Below, one piece after another: positions 7,903-16,318 of a DNA stretch of 37,988 nt (within the stretch, counting starts at the first letter, position 1; each line of letters opens with the position of its first letter). The notes beneath the pieces were generated by a model. It had not been told where the DNA came from. It did no database searches and worked only from the letters and a program-made list of their open reading frames with translations. Where the stretch lies: contig CAISQQ010000148.1 of assembly GCA_903887655.1 (NCBI GenBank), positions 1-37,988 of the forward strand, written 5' to 3'. This DNA is from an uncultured Burkholderiales bacterium. GTDB taxonomy: Bacteria; Pseudomonadota; Gammaproteobacteria; Burkholderiales; Burkholderiaceae_C. A program made the position numbers and the translations under genes.

Positions 7903-8652
7903 TTACAACATCAACATACCGCCATTGACGTGCAACTCTTGGCCCGTGATGTAGGCGGCTTGGGGGCTGGCCAAAAAGGCAACGGCATGGGCCACATCGC
8001 TCACCGAGCCCAAATGGCCCAGGGGAATTTGGGCCAGCAAGGCGTCTTGCTGGGCCGGCGTCAAACTGGCGGTCATGTCGGTTTGGATGAAGCCCGGCGC
8101 CACACAATTGACGGTGATGCCTCGGGACCCCAGCTCGCGCGCCAACGCTCGGGTCATGCCGGCCACCCCAGCTTTGGCCGCCGCATAATTAGACTGACCC
8201 GGGTTGCCGCTCGCCCCCACCACACTCGTGATGTTGATGATGCGCCCCAAGCGCTGCTTCATCATTGGGCGAATCACCGCCCGCGAGAGTCGAAACACCG
8301 AACTCAAATTGGTTTGAATCACCTCGTCCCAGTCCTCATCTTTGAGCCGCATGGCCAACATGTCCTTGGTGATGCCCGCATTGTTGACCAAGACGTGCAA
8401 AGCGGAGAATTCGGCCAGCACCGCGGCCACCAACGCCTCGCAACCCTGGCGGTCATTGACATCGAGCACCACGCCTTTGCAGTGGGCGTAGGGCTTCAAA
8501 TCATGACTGATGCGAAGCGCCCCAGCTTCTGTCGTGGCCGTGCCAATGACCACCATGCCCGACTGGGCCAATTGCGTGGCAATGGCTTGCCCAATCCCGC
8601 GAGAGGCGCCGGTGACCAAGGCCACGGTGGGGGTGCTGTGTGTGTCGCTCAT
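7903..8652 (-). CDS. fabG: 3-oxoacyl-[acyl-carrier-protein] reductase
   Basis: NADPH-dependent short-chain dehydrogenase that performs the first reduction of the elongation cycle. The 249-residue protein shows the cofactor-binding TGASRGIG motif (residues 14-21), NNAG (90-93), and the catalytic S143, Y156 and K160 (YAAAK). It carries the typical C-terminal ITGQELHVNGGM. Length is normal (about 245-250). It starts with ATG at 8652, with AGGA upstream, 62 bases after fabD, and is followed by acpP. The context and ending make FabG much more likely than another short-chain dehydrogenase. Confidence 0.98.
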   Translation of the reverse strand: MSDTHSTPTVALVTGASRGIGQAIATQLAQSGMVVIGTATTEAGALRISHDLKPYAHCKGVVLDVNDRQGCEALVAAVLAEFSALHVLVNNAGITKDMLAMRLKDEDWDEVIQTNLSSVFRLSRAVIRPMMKQRLGRIINITSVVGASGNPGQSNYAAAKAGVAGMTRALARELGSRGITVNCVAPGFIQTDMTASLTPAQQDALLAQIPLGHLGSVSDVAHAVAFLASPQAAYITGQELHVNGGMLML

Positions 8653-8714
8653 GCTCTGTCCTGGGTGAATGGTGGGGTTTGTTTGGGGGGGCGATCCAGC
8701 TCAGCGGATCGTGA

Positions 8715-9719
8715 TCAACTGTGGGGATCCTCGGCAAAGGGAGTGGAGGAAGTGGAAGGAGCGGTTTGCAAGGCCTGCAACACGCCTTGGAGATGGTCCC
8801 ACTCTTTGAGCGAGCAGCTCTCCAGATCGGGTGCAATGCGTTTGGTAAAACCACTGAGCACCTGACCGGGTCCGCACTCCACCACGGCCTGGATACCCAT
8901 GGACTGCATCGCCTGCACCGATTCAACCCAACGCACAGGGTGAAACGCTTGGCGAAACAAAGCCTCTTTGATCGCCTCGGATGTGCTCGGGCAGGCCACA
9001 TCGACATTGTTGAGCACGGGCACTTGCGGGGCAAGAAACGGCGTGTTGTCCAGCATGGCTTTCAATCGAACGGCCGCGGGCTTCATCAAGCTGCAATGAA
9101 AAGGGGCCGACACGGGCAACTTCAAGGCTCGCTTGGCCCCCAAGGCCTTCAAGGCCTCGCAGGCTTGGTCCACCCCAGCGAGCGTGCCGGCGATGACGGT
9201 TTGACCAGGGTCATTGAAGTTGACCGCTTGCACGATGTCGCTCGAGCCGCTCGAGACAAACCCGGCACTCAAGGCATCGCAGGCGTCTTTCACTTGCGCA
9301 CTGGGCAAACCCAAAATCGCCGCCATGGCCCCCACCCCCACGGCCACCGCTTCTTGCATGGCTTGGGCGCGAAAGCGCACCAAGGGCAGGGCCTGGGTCA
9401 AGCTCAGCACCCCGCTGGCCACCAATGCCGCGTACTCGCCCAAGGAGTGCCCGGCCACCACGGCGGGGGTCAGGCCAGTCTCTTGAAGCCAGACACGGTA
9501 GATGGCCACATCGGCCAAGAGCATCAGAGGCTGGGTATTGGTGGTGAGCGCCAAGGCTTCCTTGGGCCCTTCTCGCATCAACGCGCCCAAGTCCTCACCC
9601 AAGGCACGTTGGGCCTCGTCGAGTGAGCGTTGGACCTCAGGATGGGCTGACCACGAGTCGAGCATGCCCACAGATTGCGAGCCTTGCCCAGGAAAGACAA
9701 ATGCAAAAGGTTTGGTCAT
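8715..9719 (-). CDS. fabD: Malonyl-CoA:ACP transacylase
   Basis: Transfers malonyl groups from CoA to ACP, supplying the extender unit for FabH and FabF. The 334-residue protein begins with FAFVFPGQGSQ. It has the nucleophile elbow GHSLGEYAAL with S92 as the acylated serine, and H208 in APFHCSLM as the catalytic histidine. It is slightly longer than the E. coli enzyme (309) because of a Ser/Pro-rich C-terminal tail. The ATG at 9719 is preceded by CTGGAG. It sits between fabH and fabG with short gaps on both sides, consistent with one operon. Confidence 0.97.
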   Translation of the reverse strand: MTKPFAFVFPGQGSQSVGMLDSWSAHPEVQRSLDEAQRALGEDLGALMREGPKEALALTTNTQPLMLLADVAIYRVWLQETGLTPAVVAGHSLGEYAALVASGVLSLTQALPLVRFRAQAMQEAVAVGVGAMAAILGLPSAQVKDACDALSAGFVSSGSSDIVQAVNFNDPGQTVIAGTLAGVDQACEALKALGAKRALKLPVSAPFHCSLMKPAAVRLKAMLDNTPFLAPQVPVLNNVDVACPSTSEAIKEALFRQAFHPVRWVESVQAMQSMGIQAVVECGPGQVLSGFTKRIAPDLESCSLKEWDHLQGVLQALQTAPSTSSTPFAEDPHS

Positions 9720-9762
9720 GATTGCAACTCCAGCAAATTGTTTGCGCCTAATGGGGACCCAC

Positions 9763-10764
9763 TCAAAACCGAAGCACCACCGCGCCCCAGGTAAAGCCCC
9801 CGCCCACGCCTTCGAGCAGCAAATGCTGTCCGGCCTTCACTTGCCCACTTCTCACCGCCACATCGAGCGCGAGCGGAATCGACGCGGCCGAGGTGTTGCC
9901 ATGGTCTTGGACCGTGAGGATGACCCGCTCCATGGGGAGCTTTAATTTCTTAGCGGTGGACTGAATGATGCGGATGTTGGCTTGGTGAGGGATCAACCAA
10001 TCGATGTCGGACTCGACCATCTGCGCCTTGGCCAGCGCGCTCGTGGCGGCACCGCGCAGCAAACCCACCGCCAACTTGAACACCGCTTGGCCATCCATTT
10101 GCAGCAGTGGGTGACCCGAAACGGCACCCGCATTGACATGGCCGGGCACACACAAGATGCCCACATGCTGGCCATCGGCATGCAAATCGCTCGCCAAAAT
10201 CCCCGGTGTCTCGCTCGCTTGCAACACCACCGCGCCAGCACCATCGCCAAAGAGCACACACGTTGTGCGGTCCTTGAAGTCAAGCAGCCTAGAAAACACC
10301 TCCGCGCCCACCACCAAGGCTCGCCGGGCGTTGCCCGCGCGGATCATGGCATCGGCCACGGTCAATGCATAAACGAATCCACTGCAAACGGCTTGCACAT
10401 CAAAAGCCGGTGCCCCCGCAATGCCCGCGGCGGCTTCGTGGAGCTGGGACAACTTGTGCTGCAAGATGCAAGCCGTTGACGGAAACACCATATCTGGCGT
10501 GGACGTGGCCACAATGATGAGGTCAATATCTTGAGGACCCAGGCCTGCGGCCTCCAGGGCTTGCACGCTCGCGTGGTAGGCCAAGTCGCTGCTGAACTCA
10601 TGCGCCTGGGCAAAATGGCGCGCATGAATGCCCGTGCGCTCGACGATCCACTCGCTCGAGCTCTCCACCCCACCCAAAGCCAATTGGCTCACCAAGTCTT
10701 CATTGGTGACGCGCTGGGCGGGTAAAAAACTTCCCGTGCCCACAATCTTGGCGTATTGCGTCAT
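9763..10764 (-). CDS. fabH: 3-oxoacyl-[acyl-carrier-protein] synthase III
   Basis: Starts fatty acid synthesis by condensing an acyl-CoA (usually acetyl-CoA) with malonyl-ACP. The 333-residue protein has the Cys-His-Asn active site: C127 (VCSGF), H260 (IPHQANIRI) and N290 ([11 protein letters not shown]). The C-terminal [18 protein letters not shown] ending is typical. Compared with the E. coli enzyme (317) it is slightly longer, with part of the extra length around residues 102-118, as in other betaproteobacterial FabH proteins. Its ATG overlaps the plsX stop (ATGA at 10761-10764), so translation is probably coupled to plsX. Confidence 0.97.
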   Translation of the reverse strand: MTQYAKIVGTGSFLPAQRVTNEDLVSQLALGGVESSSEWIVERTGIHARHFAQAHEFSSDLAYHASVQALEAAGLGPQDIDLIIVATSTPDMVFPSTACILQHKLSQLHEAAAGIAGAPAFDVQAVCSGFVYALTVADAMIRAGNARRALVVGAEVFSRLLDFKDRTTCVLFGDGAGAVVLQASETPGILASDLHADGQHVGILCVPGHVNAGAVSGHPLLQMDGQAVFKLAVGLLRGAATSALAKAQMVESDIDWLIPHQANIRIIQSTAKKLKLPMERVILTVQDHGNTSAASIPLALDVAVRSGQVKAGQHLLLEGVGGGFTWGAVVLRF

Positions 10765-11843
10765 GCCGCCCCCATGCCGTGAGACCCCAAGGCCTCAGGC
10801 GCCGATGAGCCGCCACTCAAATCGGTCTCGGAGACCGACTTCAAGAGTGGCAATGCATGCGCAATGCGCTCATGAACCCGGGCGAGTAAGCCGTTCTCAG
10901 CCGCTTCATAGGCGCGGTTCAAGGCCGTCTCAAACGCCAAGGCATCGGCCGAGCCATGGCTCTTGAACACCAAGCCTTGCAGCCCCAAGAGCGCCGCACC
11001 ATTGTGCCGGCGATGGTCCACCCGCCGCTTGAAGCCCCAGAGCACGGGCGCGCTCACCAGGTAAGCCAAACGAGTGAAGATGTTTTTTTCAAAGCCTTCT
11101 TTCAACAAGCTGCTGACCATGGCGGCCAAGCCTTCACAGGTCTTGAGGGCCACATTGCCCACGAAACCATCGCACACCACAATGTCGGTGTTGCCTTTAA
11201 AAATATCATTGCCTTCGACGTTGCCGACAAAATTCAAATCGCCCGCTTGAGACGCGGCACGCAGCAACTCTGCGGTTTTTTTGATCATCTCGTTGCCTTT
11301 GATGACCTCCTCGCCAATGTTGAGCAAGCCCACGCTCGGGTTGGGCTTGTTTTGCAGCACCGACACCAAGGCCGAGCCCATCACCGCAAACTGCAGCAAA
11401 TGCTCTGGCGTGCAATCGACATTGGCCCCCAGGTCCAGCATGGTGGTGACACCCCCTGTGACGTTGGGCATTTGCCCAGCAATGGCGGGCCGATCGATGC
11501 CGTCCAAGGTTTTTAAAACATAGCGAGAAATGGCCATCAAGGCACCGGTGTTGCCCGCAGAGACGGCCACCTGGGCTTGTCCTGATTTCACTTGCTCGAT
11601 GCAAATGCGCATGGATGAATTTTTCTTGCGCCTGAGCGCCACCTCAAGGGTGTCATCCATCTCAATCACTTCGCTGGCAGGCACGAGGCGCGCGCGCGGG
11701 TGAGACCAGCCTTGAAGCGCACCTTCTTGGCCGATCAATAAAAGTTCACTGTCCGCATGCTTGTCCAAAAAACGCCGACAAGCAAGAAGTCGAACTTCGG
11801 GGGCATGATCCCCTCCCATGAAGTCAACAGAGATTGTCAACAT
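10761..11843 (-). CDS. plsX: Phosphate acyltransferase PlsX
   Basis: Makes acyl-phosphate from acyl-ACP, the donor used by PlsY to start phospholipid synthesis. The 360-residue protein starts [16 protein letters not shown], containing the conserved MGGDHAP. It has the family motifs ALLNIGEE-like ([13 protein letters not shown]) and [11 protein letters not shown]. Length is normal (about 340-360). No clear Shine-Dalgarno precedes the ATG at 11843. It follows rpmF by about 100 bases and overlaps fabH by four. The rpmF-plsX-fabH order is widespread in proteobacteria and links ribosome supply with membrane synthesis. Confidence 0.97.
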   Translation of the reverse strand: MLTISVDFMGGDHAPEVRLLACRRFLDKHADSELLLIGQEGALQGWSHPRARLVPASEVIEMDDTLEVALRRKKNSSMRICIEQVKSGQAQVAVSAGNTGALMAISRYVLKTLDGIDRPAIAGQMPNVTGGVTTMLDLGANVDCTPEHLLQFAVMGSALVSVLQNKPNPSVGLLNIGEEVIKGNEMIKKTAELLRAASQAGDLNFVGNVEGNDIFKGNTDIVVCDGFVGNVALKTCEGLAAMVSSLLKEGFEKNIFTRLAYLVSAPVLWGFKRRVDHRRHNGAALLGLQGLVFKSHGSADALAFETALNRAYEAAENGLLARVHERIAHALPLLKSVSETDLSGGSSAPEALGSHGMGAA

Positions 11844-11945
11844 AGGATTGAATCAAAAGGCGCGGGCAAGGCTATTTCCACGGGGTCTGTCGGAAGGGCC
11901 GAGCATCGCGCAGTGCAACGGGCCTTCTTGAGAGATGGACAAAAA

Positions 11946-12125
11946 TTAAACTTCAGTTTTGGTTTTGAGCACCTTGCGACCACGGTAAAAGCCACTGGGG
12001 CTGATGTGGTGCAAATGTGTCTCGCCCGTGGTGGGCTCCACAGCAATGCCGGGCACATTCAACGCATTGTGCGAGCGGTGCATACCGCGCTTGGAAGGTG
12101 ATTTTTTATTTTGCTGGACAGCCAT
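11946..12125 (-). CDS. rpmF: 50S ribosomal protein L32
   Basis: A 59-residue basic protein beginning [20 protein letters not shown], the hallmark start of L32 ([16 protein letters not shown]). It ends in [16 protein letters not shown]. An AGGAG Shine-Dalgarno lies at good distance from the ATG at 12125. The gene has the usual place between yceD and plsX. It carries no Cys residues, so it is the zinc-free form. It is short enough to be missed by simple gene finding. Confidence 0.98.
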   Translation of the reverse strand: MAVQQNKKSPSKRGMHRSHNALNVPGIAVEPTTGETHLHHISPSGFYRGRKVLKTKTEV

Positions 12126-12235
12126 GTGAGGCTCCTAGACGATGGTTGGGGACAAAAGACCTCAAATCAAGGCCTCCAAGGGGTCTGAGCATGACCGCCC
12201 ATTGACTTGGGACAGCGCTCGACACAGAACCCATT

Positions 12236-12241
12236 ATTATA
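12236..12241 (-). promoter_or_regulatory. Candidate -10 element for rpmF-plsX-fab operon
   Basis: A perfect TATAAT on the minus strand, about 18 bases after the yceD stop and about 110 before the rpmF ATG. No good -35 is visible 16-18 bases upstream. If real, it would let rpmF and the lipid genes be transcribed apart from yceD with a leader of about 100 bases. Confidence 0.4.
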
Positions 12242-12258
12242 GACCAAAGACCGAAGAT

Positions 12259-12912
12259 TTAGCCCTTTTTGACCTTCAGCCCCGATAAAACAGCAAAAGG
12301 ATTGGGGCGCGAAGACAACAAGTCGTCCTGCGCGGACGAACCCAGTTGTGGGGACAAAGCAACAGGACAGCTCTCGTGCATGGGCACCAAGGGCAAGGCC
12401 AAGATCAACTCATCTTCCACCAAGGCTTGGCCATCGAAAGCCGTACTCGAGACCAGCAAGTCGTCCTCCAGCGCCTCATCCAGCGCCAAGGCAGTATCTT
12501 CATTGGCCACCCAATAAAACCGCCGTTGCACCTCCAAAGCCTCCTCAAAGGGGGCCAAGCAACGCTGACACACCAAACTCACCCGGGCTTTGGCGCCCAG
12601 CACCAAGGTGGGATGCTCGTGCGAGAGCAGTTGCCCCAGGGGGGCGACTCGGGGGCTTGAGACCACCATGGGGGTGGTGGTGTTGAGTGCAGGCAACTCG
12701 GACTCAAAAAAAGCCATGGACCAATGCACGACAGACCCATCGGGTGGGGAGCCCCGAGCTGTATCGATGGCGGTGGGCTCGAGCGAAGGCACTGCTGCCA
12801 ACCCCAACGCCAAGCGATCCAATTCGCCCAGTGACAAGGTGCCTTGCAAGTGGGCATTTTGCTGGGCCAGTAGGGGCACATTCAAACGCTGGAGATCAAA
12901 GGCTTTGGTCAT
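12259..12912 (-). CDS. yceD: YceD/DUF177 family protein (23S rRNA accumulation factor)
   Basis: Member of the DUF177/YceD family, reported in E. coli to affect 23S rRNA accumulation and found beside rpmF in most proteobacteria. The 217-residue protein has the family hallmark CQRCLAPF (a CxxC pair) in the middle. An acidic stretch (DEALEDDLL) follows, then the conserved ELILALPLVPMHESC, which carries a further Cys. The start used is the ATG at 12912 (MTKAFDLQRLNV). An upstream TTG would add four residues. No clear Shine-Dalgarno. It is divergent from maf. The molecular activity is unknown; family assignment is secure from motif plus position. Confidence 0.9.
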   Translation of the reverse strand: MTKAFDLQRLNVPLLAQQNAHLQGTLSLGELDRLALGLAAVPSLEPTAIDTARGSPPDGSVVHWSMAFFESELPALNTTTPMVVSSPRVAPLGQLLSHEHPTLVLGAKARVSLVCQRCLAPFEEALEVQRRFYWVANEDTALALDEALEDDLLVSSTAFDGQALVEDELILALPLVPMHESCPVALSPQLGSSAQDDLLSSRPNPFAVLSGLKVKKG

Positions 12913-13056
12913 GGTGGGTGGCAAAGGGGTGTCGGGACAATCGATCCATCAAAACAGCGAGCGTGCGAGAAAGAAAGCGCCTCAACCCAGTTCTGGGCTG
13001 AGCACTCACTCAGAGGGCCCGCCAAGACGGCTTGACGAGGCGCTATCATCAACGCA

Positions 13057-13062
13057 CATTGT
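13057..13062 (-). promoter_or_regulatory. Candidate -10 element for yceD
   Basis: TACAAT on the minus strand in the 268-base divergent region between yceD and maf, about 145 bases before the yceD start. The -35 (TTTCTC) is poor. The rest of this region shows no gene. Confidence 0.25.
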
Positions 13063-13180
13063 AGGTGGCTTTGGTCGTGAGAAAGACCGCCGTCCAGACA
13101 GCGCGCGCACTCGACGCCTGGCGACACGGCCCCAGCGCCTGCCAGGTTCATGGTCTTTTTTTATCTTGAAAGGGTCTGTC

Positions 13181-13801
13181 ATGCAGCACCCCAGCTCGCC
13201 ACGGGCATTGATTTTGGCCTCAACGTCGCTTTACCGAAAAGAGTTGATGCAGCGACTCCAGTGGCCCTTTGAGTGTGTCGCACCCCTCGTGGACGAAACC
13301 CCACAGCCCCAGGAGGATCCGCGCGAGCTCGCCAAGCGCTTGGCCCGGGCCAAGGCCCAAGCGGTGAGCCGCCAGCACCCCCAGGCCTGGGTGATTGGCA
13401 GCGACCAAGTGGCCGAACTCCAAGGCGAGGCCTTGGGCAAGCCGCTTGCGCACGCCGTGGCCACTGCACAATTGCAACGCATGAGCGGGCAAGCCGTGCG
13501 CTTTCATACCGCGGTGTGCGTGCGCTGCCAAGAGTCTGGTTTTGAGGAGGTTCAAGTGGCCGATGTGCGCGTCAAATTTCGTGCACTCAGCGATGAAGAA
13601 ATTGAGGCCTACTTGCTCAAAGACCAGCCCTATGACTGCGCGGGTGCCTCCAAATGCGAATCCCTCGGGGTGGCGCTGCTCGAGACCATCGAGAGTGACG
13701 ACCCGACCGCCCTCATTGGCTTGCCCCTCATCCGCACGCTTGAGATGCTGCGCCGCGCGGGCTTGAATGTGCTCACCATGGCCCAGCCCACTGCGGCTTA
13801 A
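13181..13801 (+). CDS. maf: Maf-family nucleotide pyrophosphatase (YceF type)
   Basis: Hydrolyses non-canonical nucleoside triphosphates; the YceF branch prefers 7-methyl-GTP. The 206-residue protein begins with the typical PRALILASTSLYRKELMQRL. It has the SDQVA motif (the metal-binding aspartate region), then CAGASKCESLG and the conserved end SDDPTALIGLPLIRTLEMLRRAGL. The reading frame stays open far upstream, but the ATG at 13181, with AAAGGG nine bases before it, fits the family start exactly. It begins a plus-strand pair with the RsmI-like gene, 28 bases downstream. The yceF neighbourhood beside yceD-rpmF-plsX is the same as in E. coli. Confidence 0.95.
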   Translation: MQHPSSPRALILASTSLYRKELMQRLQWPFECVAPLVDETPQPQEDPRELAKRLARAKAQAVSRQHPQAWVIGSDQVAELQGEALGKPLAHAVATAQLQRMSGQAVRFHTAVCVRCQESGFEEVQVADVRVKFRALSDEEIEAYLLKDQPYDCAGASKCESLGVALLETIESDDPTALIGLPLIRTLEMLRRAGLNVLTMAQPTAA

Positions 13802-13829
13802 ATCCACCTCACCAGGAAAACCACCCCCC

Positions 13830-14588
13830 ATGCACACTGGCACCTTGTACCTTGTCCCCACGCCCTTGGATTTTGGCTGTACCCACCAAACGCCCCTCAC
13901 CGACTGCTTGCCGCAAAAAACCATCGACATGGCCGCCACCTTGAGCCACTGGGTGTGCGAAAACGCCAAGTCGCATCGGGCCTTTTTAAAACGCATCAAC
14001 GCACTGAGTCCCCTCAAGACCGCCTTGCAGTCCCAAGTGATGGTGGAGTTGCCTCGTGAGGCCCATAAAAAAGGCGATCACCAAGGGGCGTTCAATGGCA
14101 AGGAATTGCTGCAAGTGGTCTTGCAAGGACAGGATTTGGGGCTCGCTTGCGAGGCGGGCATGCCCGCCATTGCCGACCCGGGCAGCTCGCTGGTGCGGGC
14201 CGCGCATGCGCTGGGCATTCCCGTGCGCTCTTTGGTGGGCCCCAACTCTTTGATGCTGGCCCTCTCGGGCAGCGGGATGAATGGCCAAAATTTCAGCTTT
14301 GTGGGCTACTTGCCCCAGGCCCAGGAAGCCCGGCTCGAGCGCGTGCGTTACTTGGATCAATGGGTGCGCAAGTCTTTGCAGACCCAAATCTTCATTGAAA
14401 CGCCCTACCGCAACGACAGCATGCTCGAGTCCTTGCTGCAAACCCTCTCGGCACAAACACGCTTGGCCGTGGCCTGCGGCTTGGGCCTGGAGAGCGAGCT
14501 CATCGAGTCGCATTTGGTGGAGGTCTGGCGAGCGCGCTCGATAAAGCCCAAGCTCAAAGACCCCTGCATCTTCTTGCTGGGTATTTGA
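13830..14588 (+). CDS. RsmI-like SAM-dependent methyltransferase (tetrapyrrole methylase fold)
   Basis: A 252-residue protein related to RsmI, the enzyme that 2'-O-methylates C1402 of 16S rRNA, but probably a paralogue. It opens with GTLYLVPTPL. It carries the SAM-binding segment LACEAGMPAIADPGSSLVR (RsmI normally has DAGTP) followed by LVGPNSLMLALSGSGMNGQNF, and later FIETPYRND, like the FFESPHR motif of RsmI. The change from DAGTP to EAGMP and the short length suggest a distinct subfamily. The start at 13830 is preceded by AGGAAAA. It is co-directional with maf (28-base gap) and converges on sppA with 25 bases between. The true substrate is unknown. Confidence 0.85.
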   Translation: MHTGTLYLVPTPLDFGCTHQTPLTDCLPQKTIDMAATLSHWVCENAKSHRAFLKRINALSPLKTALQSQVMVELPREAHKKGDHQGAFNGKELLQVVLQGQDLGLACEAGMPAIADPGSSLVRAAHALGIPVRSLVGPNSLMLALSGSGMNGQNFSFVGYLPQAQEARLERVRYLDQWVRKSLQTQIFIETPYRNDSMLESLLQTLSAQTRLAVACGLGLESELIESHLVEVWRARSIKPKLKDPCIFLLGI

Positions 14589-14613
14589 AGCGCAAAGCCT
14601 GCGACGGGCGCGC

Positions 14614-15645
14614 TCACTTCAAGCTCAGGTGCTGGGCGAGCAAGGTCTTCATGGCGCTGGCGCCCACTTCGGCCCCAAAACGTTTGGCCAATCTCTCGGC
14701 CACGTTGTCGCGGTGGGTGTAGTCCACCACATCCTCGGCCTTGACCACTTCACGCGCGACGTAATCCAAACTTCCAAGCTCATCGGCCAAGCCCAATTTG
14801 ATGGCCTCTTCGCCACTCCAAAATAAACCCGAAAAAATCTCAGGCGTCTCGTGCAGTCGCTTGCCGCGTCCTTGGCGCACCACGGCAATGAATTGTTGGT
14901 GAATTTGCTCGAGCATGGCCAAGGCAAAGGCTTTTTGAGATTTGCTCTCGGCAGTGAAGGGATCCAAAAAACCTTTGTTCTCACCGGCCGTGAGAAGCCG
15001 GCGCTCAATGCCCAGTTTGTCCATCAGCCCATTAAAGCCAAAGCCATCCATCAACACGCCTATGCTGCCCACAATGCTGGCTTTGTCGACATAAATACTG
15101 TCGGCGGAGACGGCGATGTAGTAGGCGGCTGAAGCCCCCATCTCCTCAATCACGGCATACACAGGCTTGTTGTGCAAGGACCTCAAGCGCCTGACTTCAT
15201 CATTGATGATGCCCGCTTGCACGGGCGAGCCCCCGGGGGAGTTGATCAAGAGCACCACCGCTTTGGCGCTGTCTTCTTCAAACGCCGAGCGCAACGCCTC
15301 GATCACACTGTCAGCGCTGGTCTCGCTATCGGAGGCAATCTCACCTTTGATCTGCACCACCGCCGTGTGGGGACTGCTCACGCTAGACGAAACACCCCCC
15401 TTGTTAAAGCTCAACAGCAGCACCGCCACGAACAACAAGAGCCAAGCAAAACGAAAAAATACCCGCCAGCGGCGTTGTAGTTTTTGCTCTTCCAAGCTGG
15501 CCATGACCAAGCGCTGCAGCGTCTCACGCTCCCAATAAGGCACATCTGAAGACGCGTGCGAGCTCGTGGGCTGCGCCTGCGCGCTGTCGCGCGCGATCGG
15601 CTCAGGGGCGGCGGCGTCGTGGGGAGGGGTGGATTCTGAAGTCAT
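14614..15645 (-). CDS. sppA: Membrane-anchored S49 family signal peptide peptidase (SppA, short form)
   Basis: Serine protease that degrades cleaved signal peptides in the membrane. The 343-residue protein has a Ser/Pro-rich cytoplasmic N-terminus, one transmembrane helix (about residues 62-80), then a single S49 domain. S172 in EEMGASAAYY is the expected nucleophile and K224 in AGENKGFLDPF the expected base, giving the Ser-Lys dyad. NSPGGS (135-140) is also conserved. The single-domain length matches the short SppA form (about 310-340), not the double-length E. coli enzyme. No clear Shine-Dalgarno. It is downstream of the Rieske gene across a repeat-containing gap of about 250 bases. Confidence 0.93.
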   Translation of the reverse strand: MTSESTPPHDAAAPEPIARDSAQAQPTSSHASSDVPYWERETLQRLVMASLEEQKLQRRWRVFFRFAWLLLFVAVLLLSFNKGGVSSSVSSPHTAVVQIKGEIASDSETSADSVIEALRSAFEEDSAKAVVLLINSPGGSPVQAGIINDEVRRLRSLHNKPVYAVIEEMGASAAYYIAVSADSIYVDKASIVGSIGVLMDGFGFNGLMDKLGIERRLLTAGENKGFLDPFTAESKSQKAFALAMLEQIHQQFIAVVRQGRGKRLHETPEIFSGLFWSGEEAIKLGLADELGSLDYVAREVVKAEDVVDYTHRDNVAERLAKRFGAEVGASAMKTLLAQHLSLK

Positions 15646-15715
15646 GAGTAAAGCAACAATTCGTTAAAAAGGCCATCGCGGCAAAAATAAAAGACAGGGC
15701 TCAATGCGCCTCGCC

Positions 15716-15755
15716 CCCAAGCACCCAAGCACTCTGTCACCCGAGTGCCCGAGTG
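15716..15755. repeat. Paired 8-bp tandem duplications upstream of sppA
   Basis: CCCAAGCA occurs twice in tandem (15716-15731), followed by 8 bases and then CCCGAGTG twice in tandem (15740-15755). The two units differ at three of eight positions, so the block looks like a decaying 8-bp array. It lies in the non-coding gap about 70 bases before the sppA start. Confidence 0.7.
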
Positions 15756-15825
15756 ACTGAGGGGTTTTACACCCCCCGAGACGCGGCTCACCCGTTCAAC
15801 CCCTGCACAACACGCATGCGCGCCG

Positions 15826-15861
15826 GGGTGGGCGCCAGGGTGGGCGCCAGGGTGGGCGCCA
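15826..15861. repeat. Three tandem copies of a 12-bp repeat
   Basis: GGGTGGGCGCCA is repeated three times without change, followed by a degenerate partial copy (GGTTGGGC). It lies in the non-coding gap between the Rieske gene and sppA, 33 bases from the Rieske stop. The unit includes GGCGCC, so the transcript could fold, but there is no T run. Confidence 0.85.
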
Positions 15862-15894
15862 GGTTGGGCTCTTGGGGCCCCATTCAGTCATGAA

Positions 15895-16263
15895 TCAGGC
15901 CACTGGTATCAAATTGTAAGCGGTCTGCCAAAAAACCTGGCGCTCGTCTTCATGGATCGCAATTTTGATCAGCCCTCCTCGGCACGGCCCACTCGCGCAG
16001 CGACCCGTTGAAGGCTCATACAACGCACCATGCGTGGCACACATGAGCCACTGGCGTGTCGGATCGAAGAAATGATTTTCCCGGGCATCCATCTCCATGG
16101 GAATATGAGCACAGCGGTTCACATAGGCGTGAACCTCGCCTTCAAAACGGATGGCAAATGCTCGAACCGTTTGGCCCTTGTAGATCACATCAAAATCCAC
16201 CGCCACGCCCGCCTCTTGCAACGCCGCGCCCTGGCACAAGGGCACCCACGTGAACTCGTCCAT
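15895..16263 (-). CDS. Small Rieske [2Fe-2S] ferredoxin-like protein
   Basis: A 122-residue soluble protein with one Rieske domain. The cluster ligands are visible as C51-x-H53 (CAHIP) and C75-x2-H78 (CATHG), with the conserved GRCASGPCRGG near the end. There is no transmembrane segment, so it is not the bc1 complex subunit. It could be an electron carrier or a stand-alone regulatory Rieske protein; no partner oxygenase is nearby. I chose the ATG at 16263, which has GGGGAG upstream and lies 55 bases after gph. The frame is open further upstream into gph, but that extension has no Rieske character. The rluC-gph-Rieske-sppA order suggests an operon. Function unknown. Confidence 0.85.
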   Translation of the reverse strand: MDEFTWVPLCQGAALQEAGVAVDFDVIYKGQTVRAFAIRFEGEVHAYVNRCAHIPMEMDARENHFFDPTRQWLMCATHGALYEPSTGRCASGPCRGGLIKIAIHEDERQVFWQTAYNLIPVA

Positions 16264-16318
16264 CAAAGACGCTCCCCACGCTGGCTGTCCACGTCTTGCG
16301 GCAGTGCGAGGGCAAGCG

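Noticed and set aside
12590..13180. Open frame upstream of and in frame with maf, extending it to about 400 residues
   Set aside because: It lies opposite yceD, has no family likeness, and the ATG at 13181 with a good ribosome binding site gives the normal Maf length.
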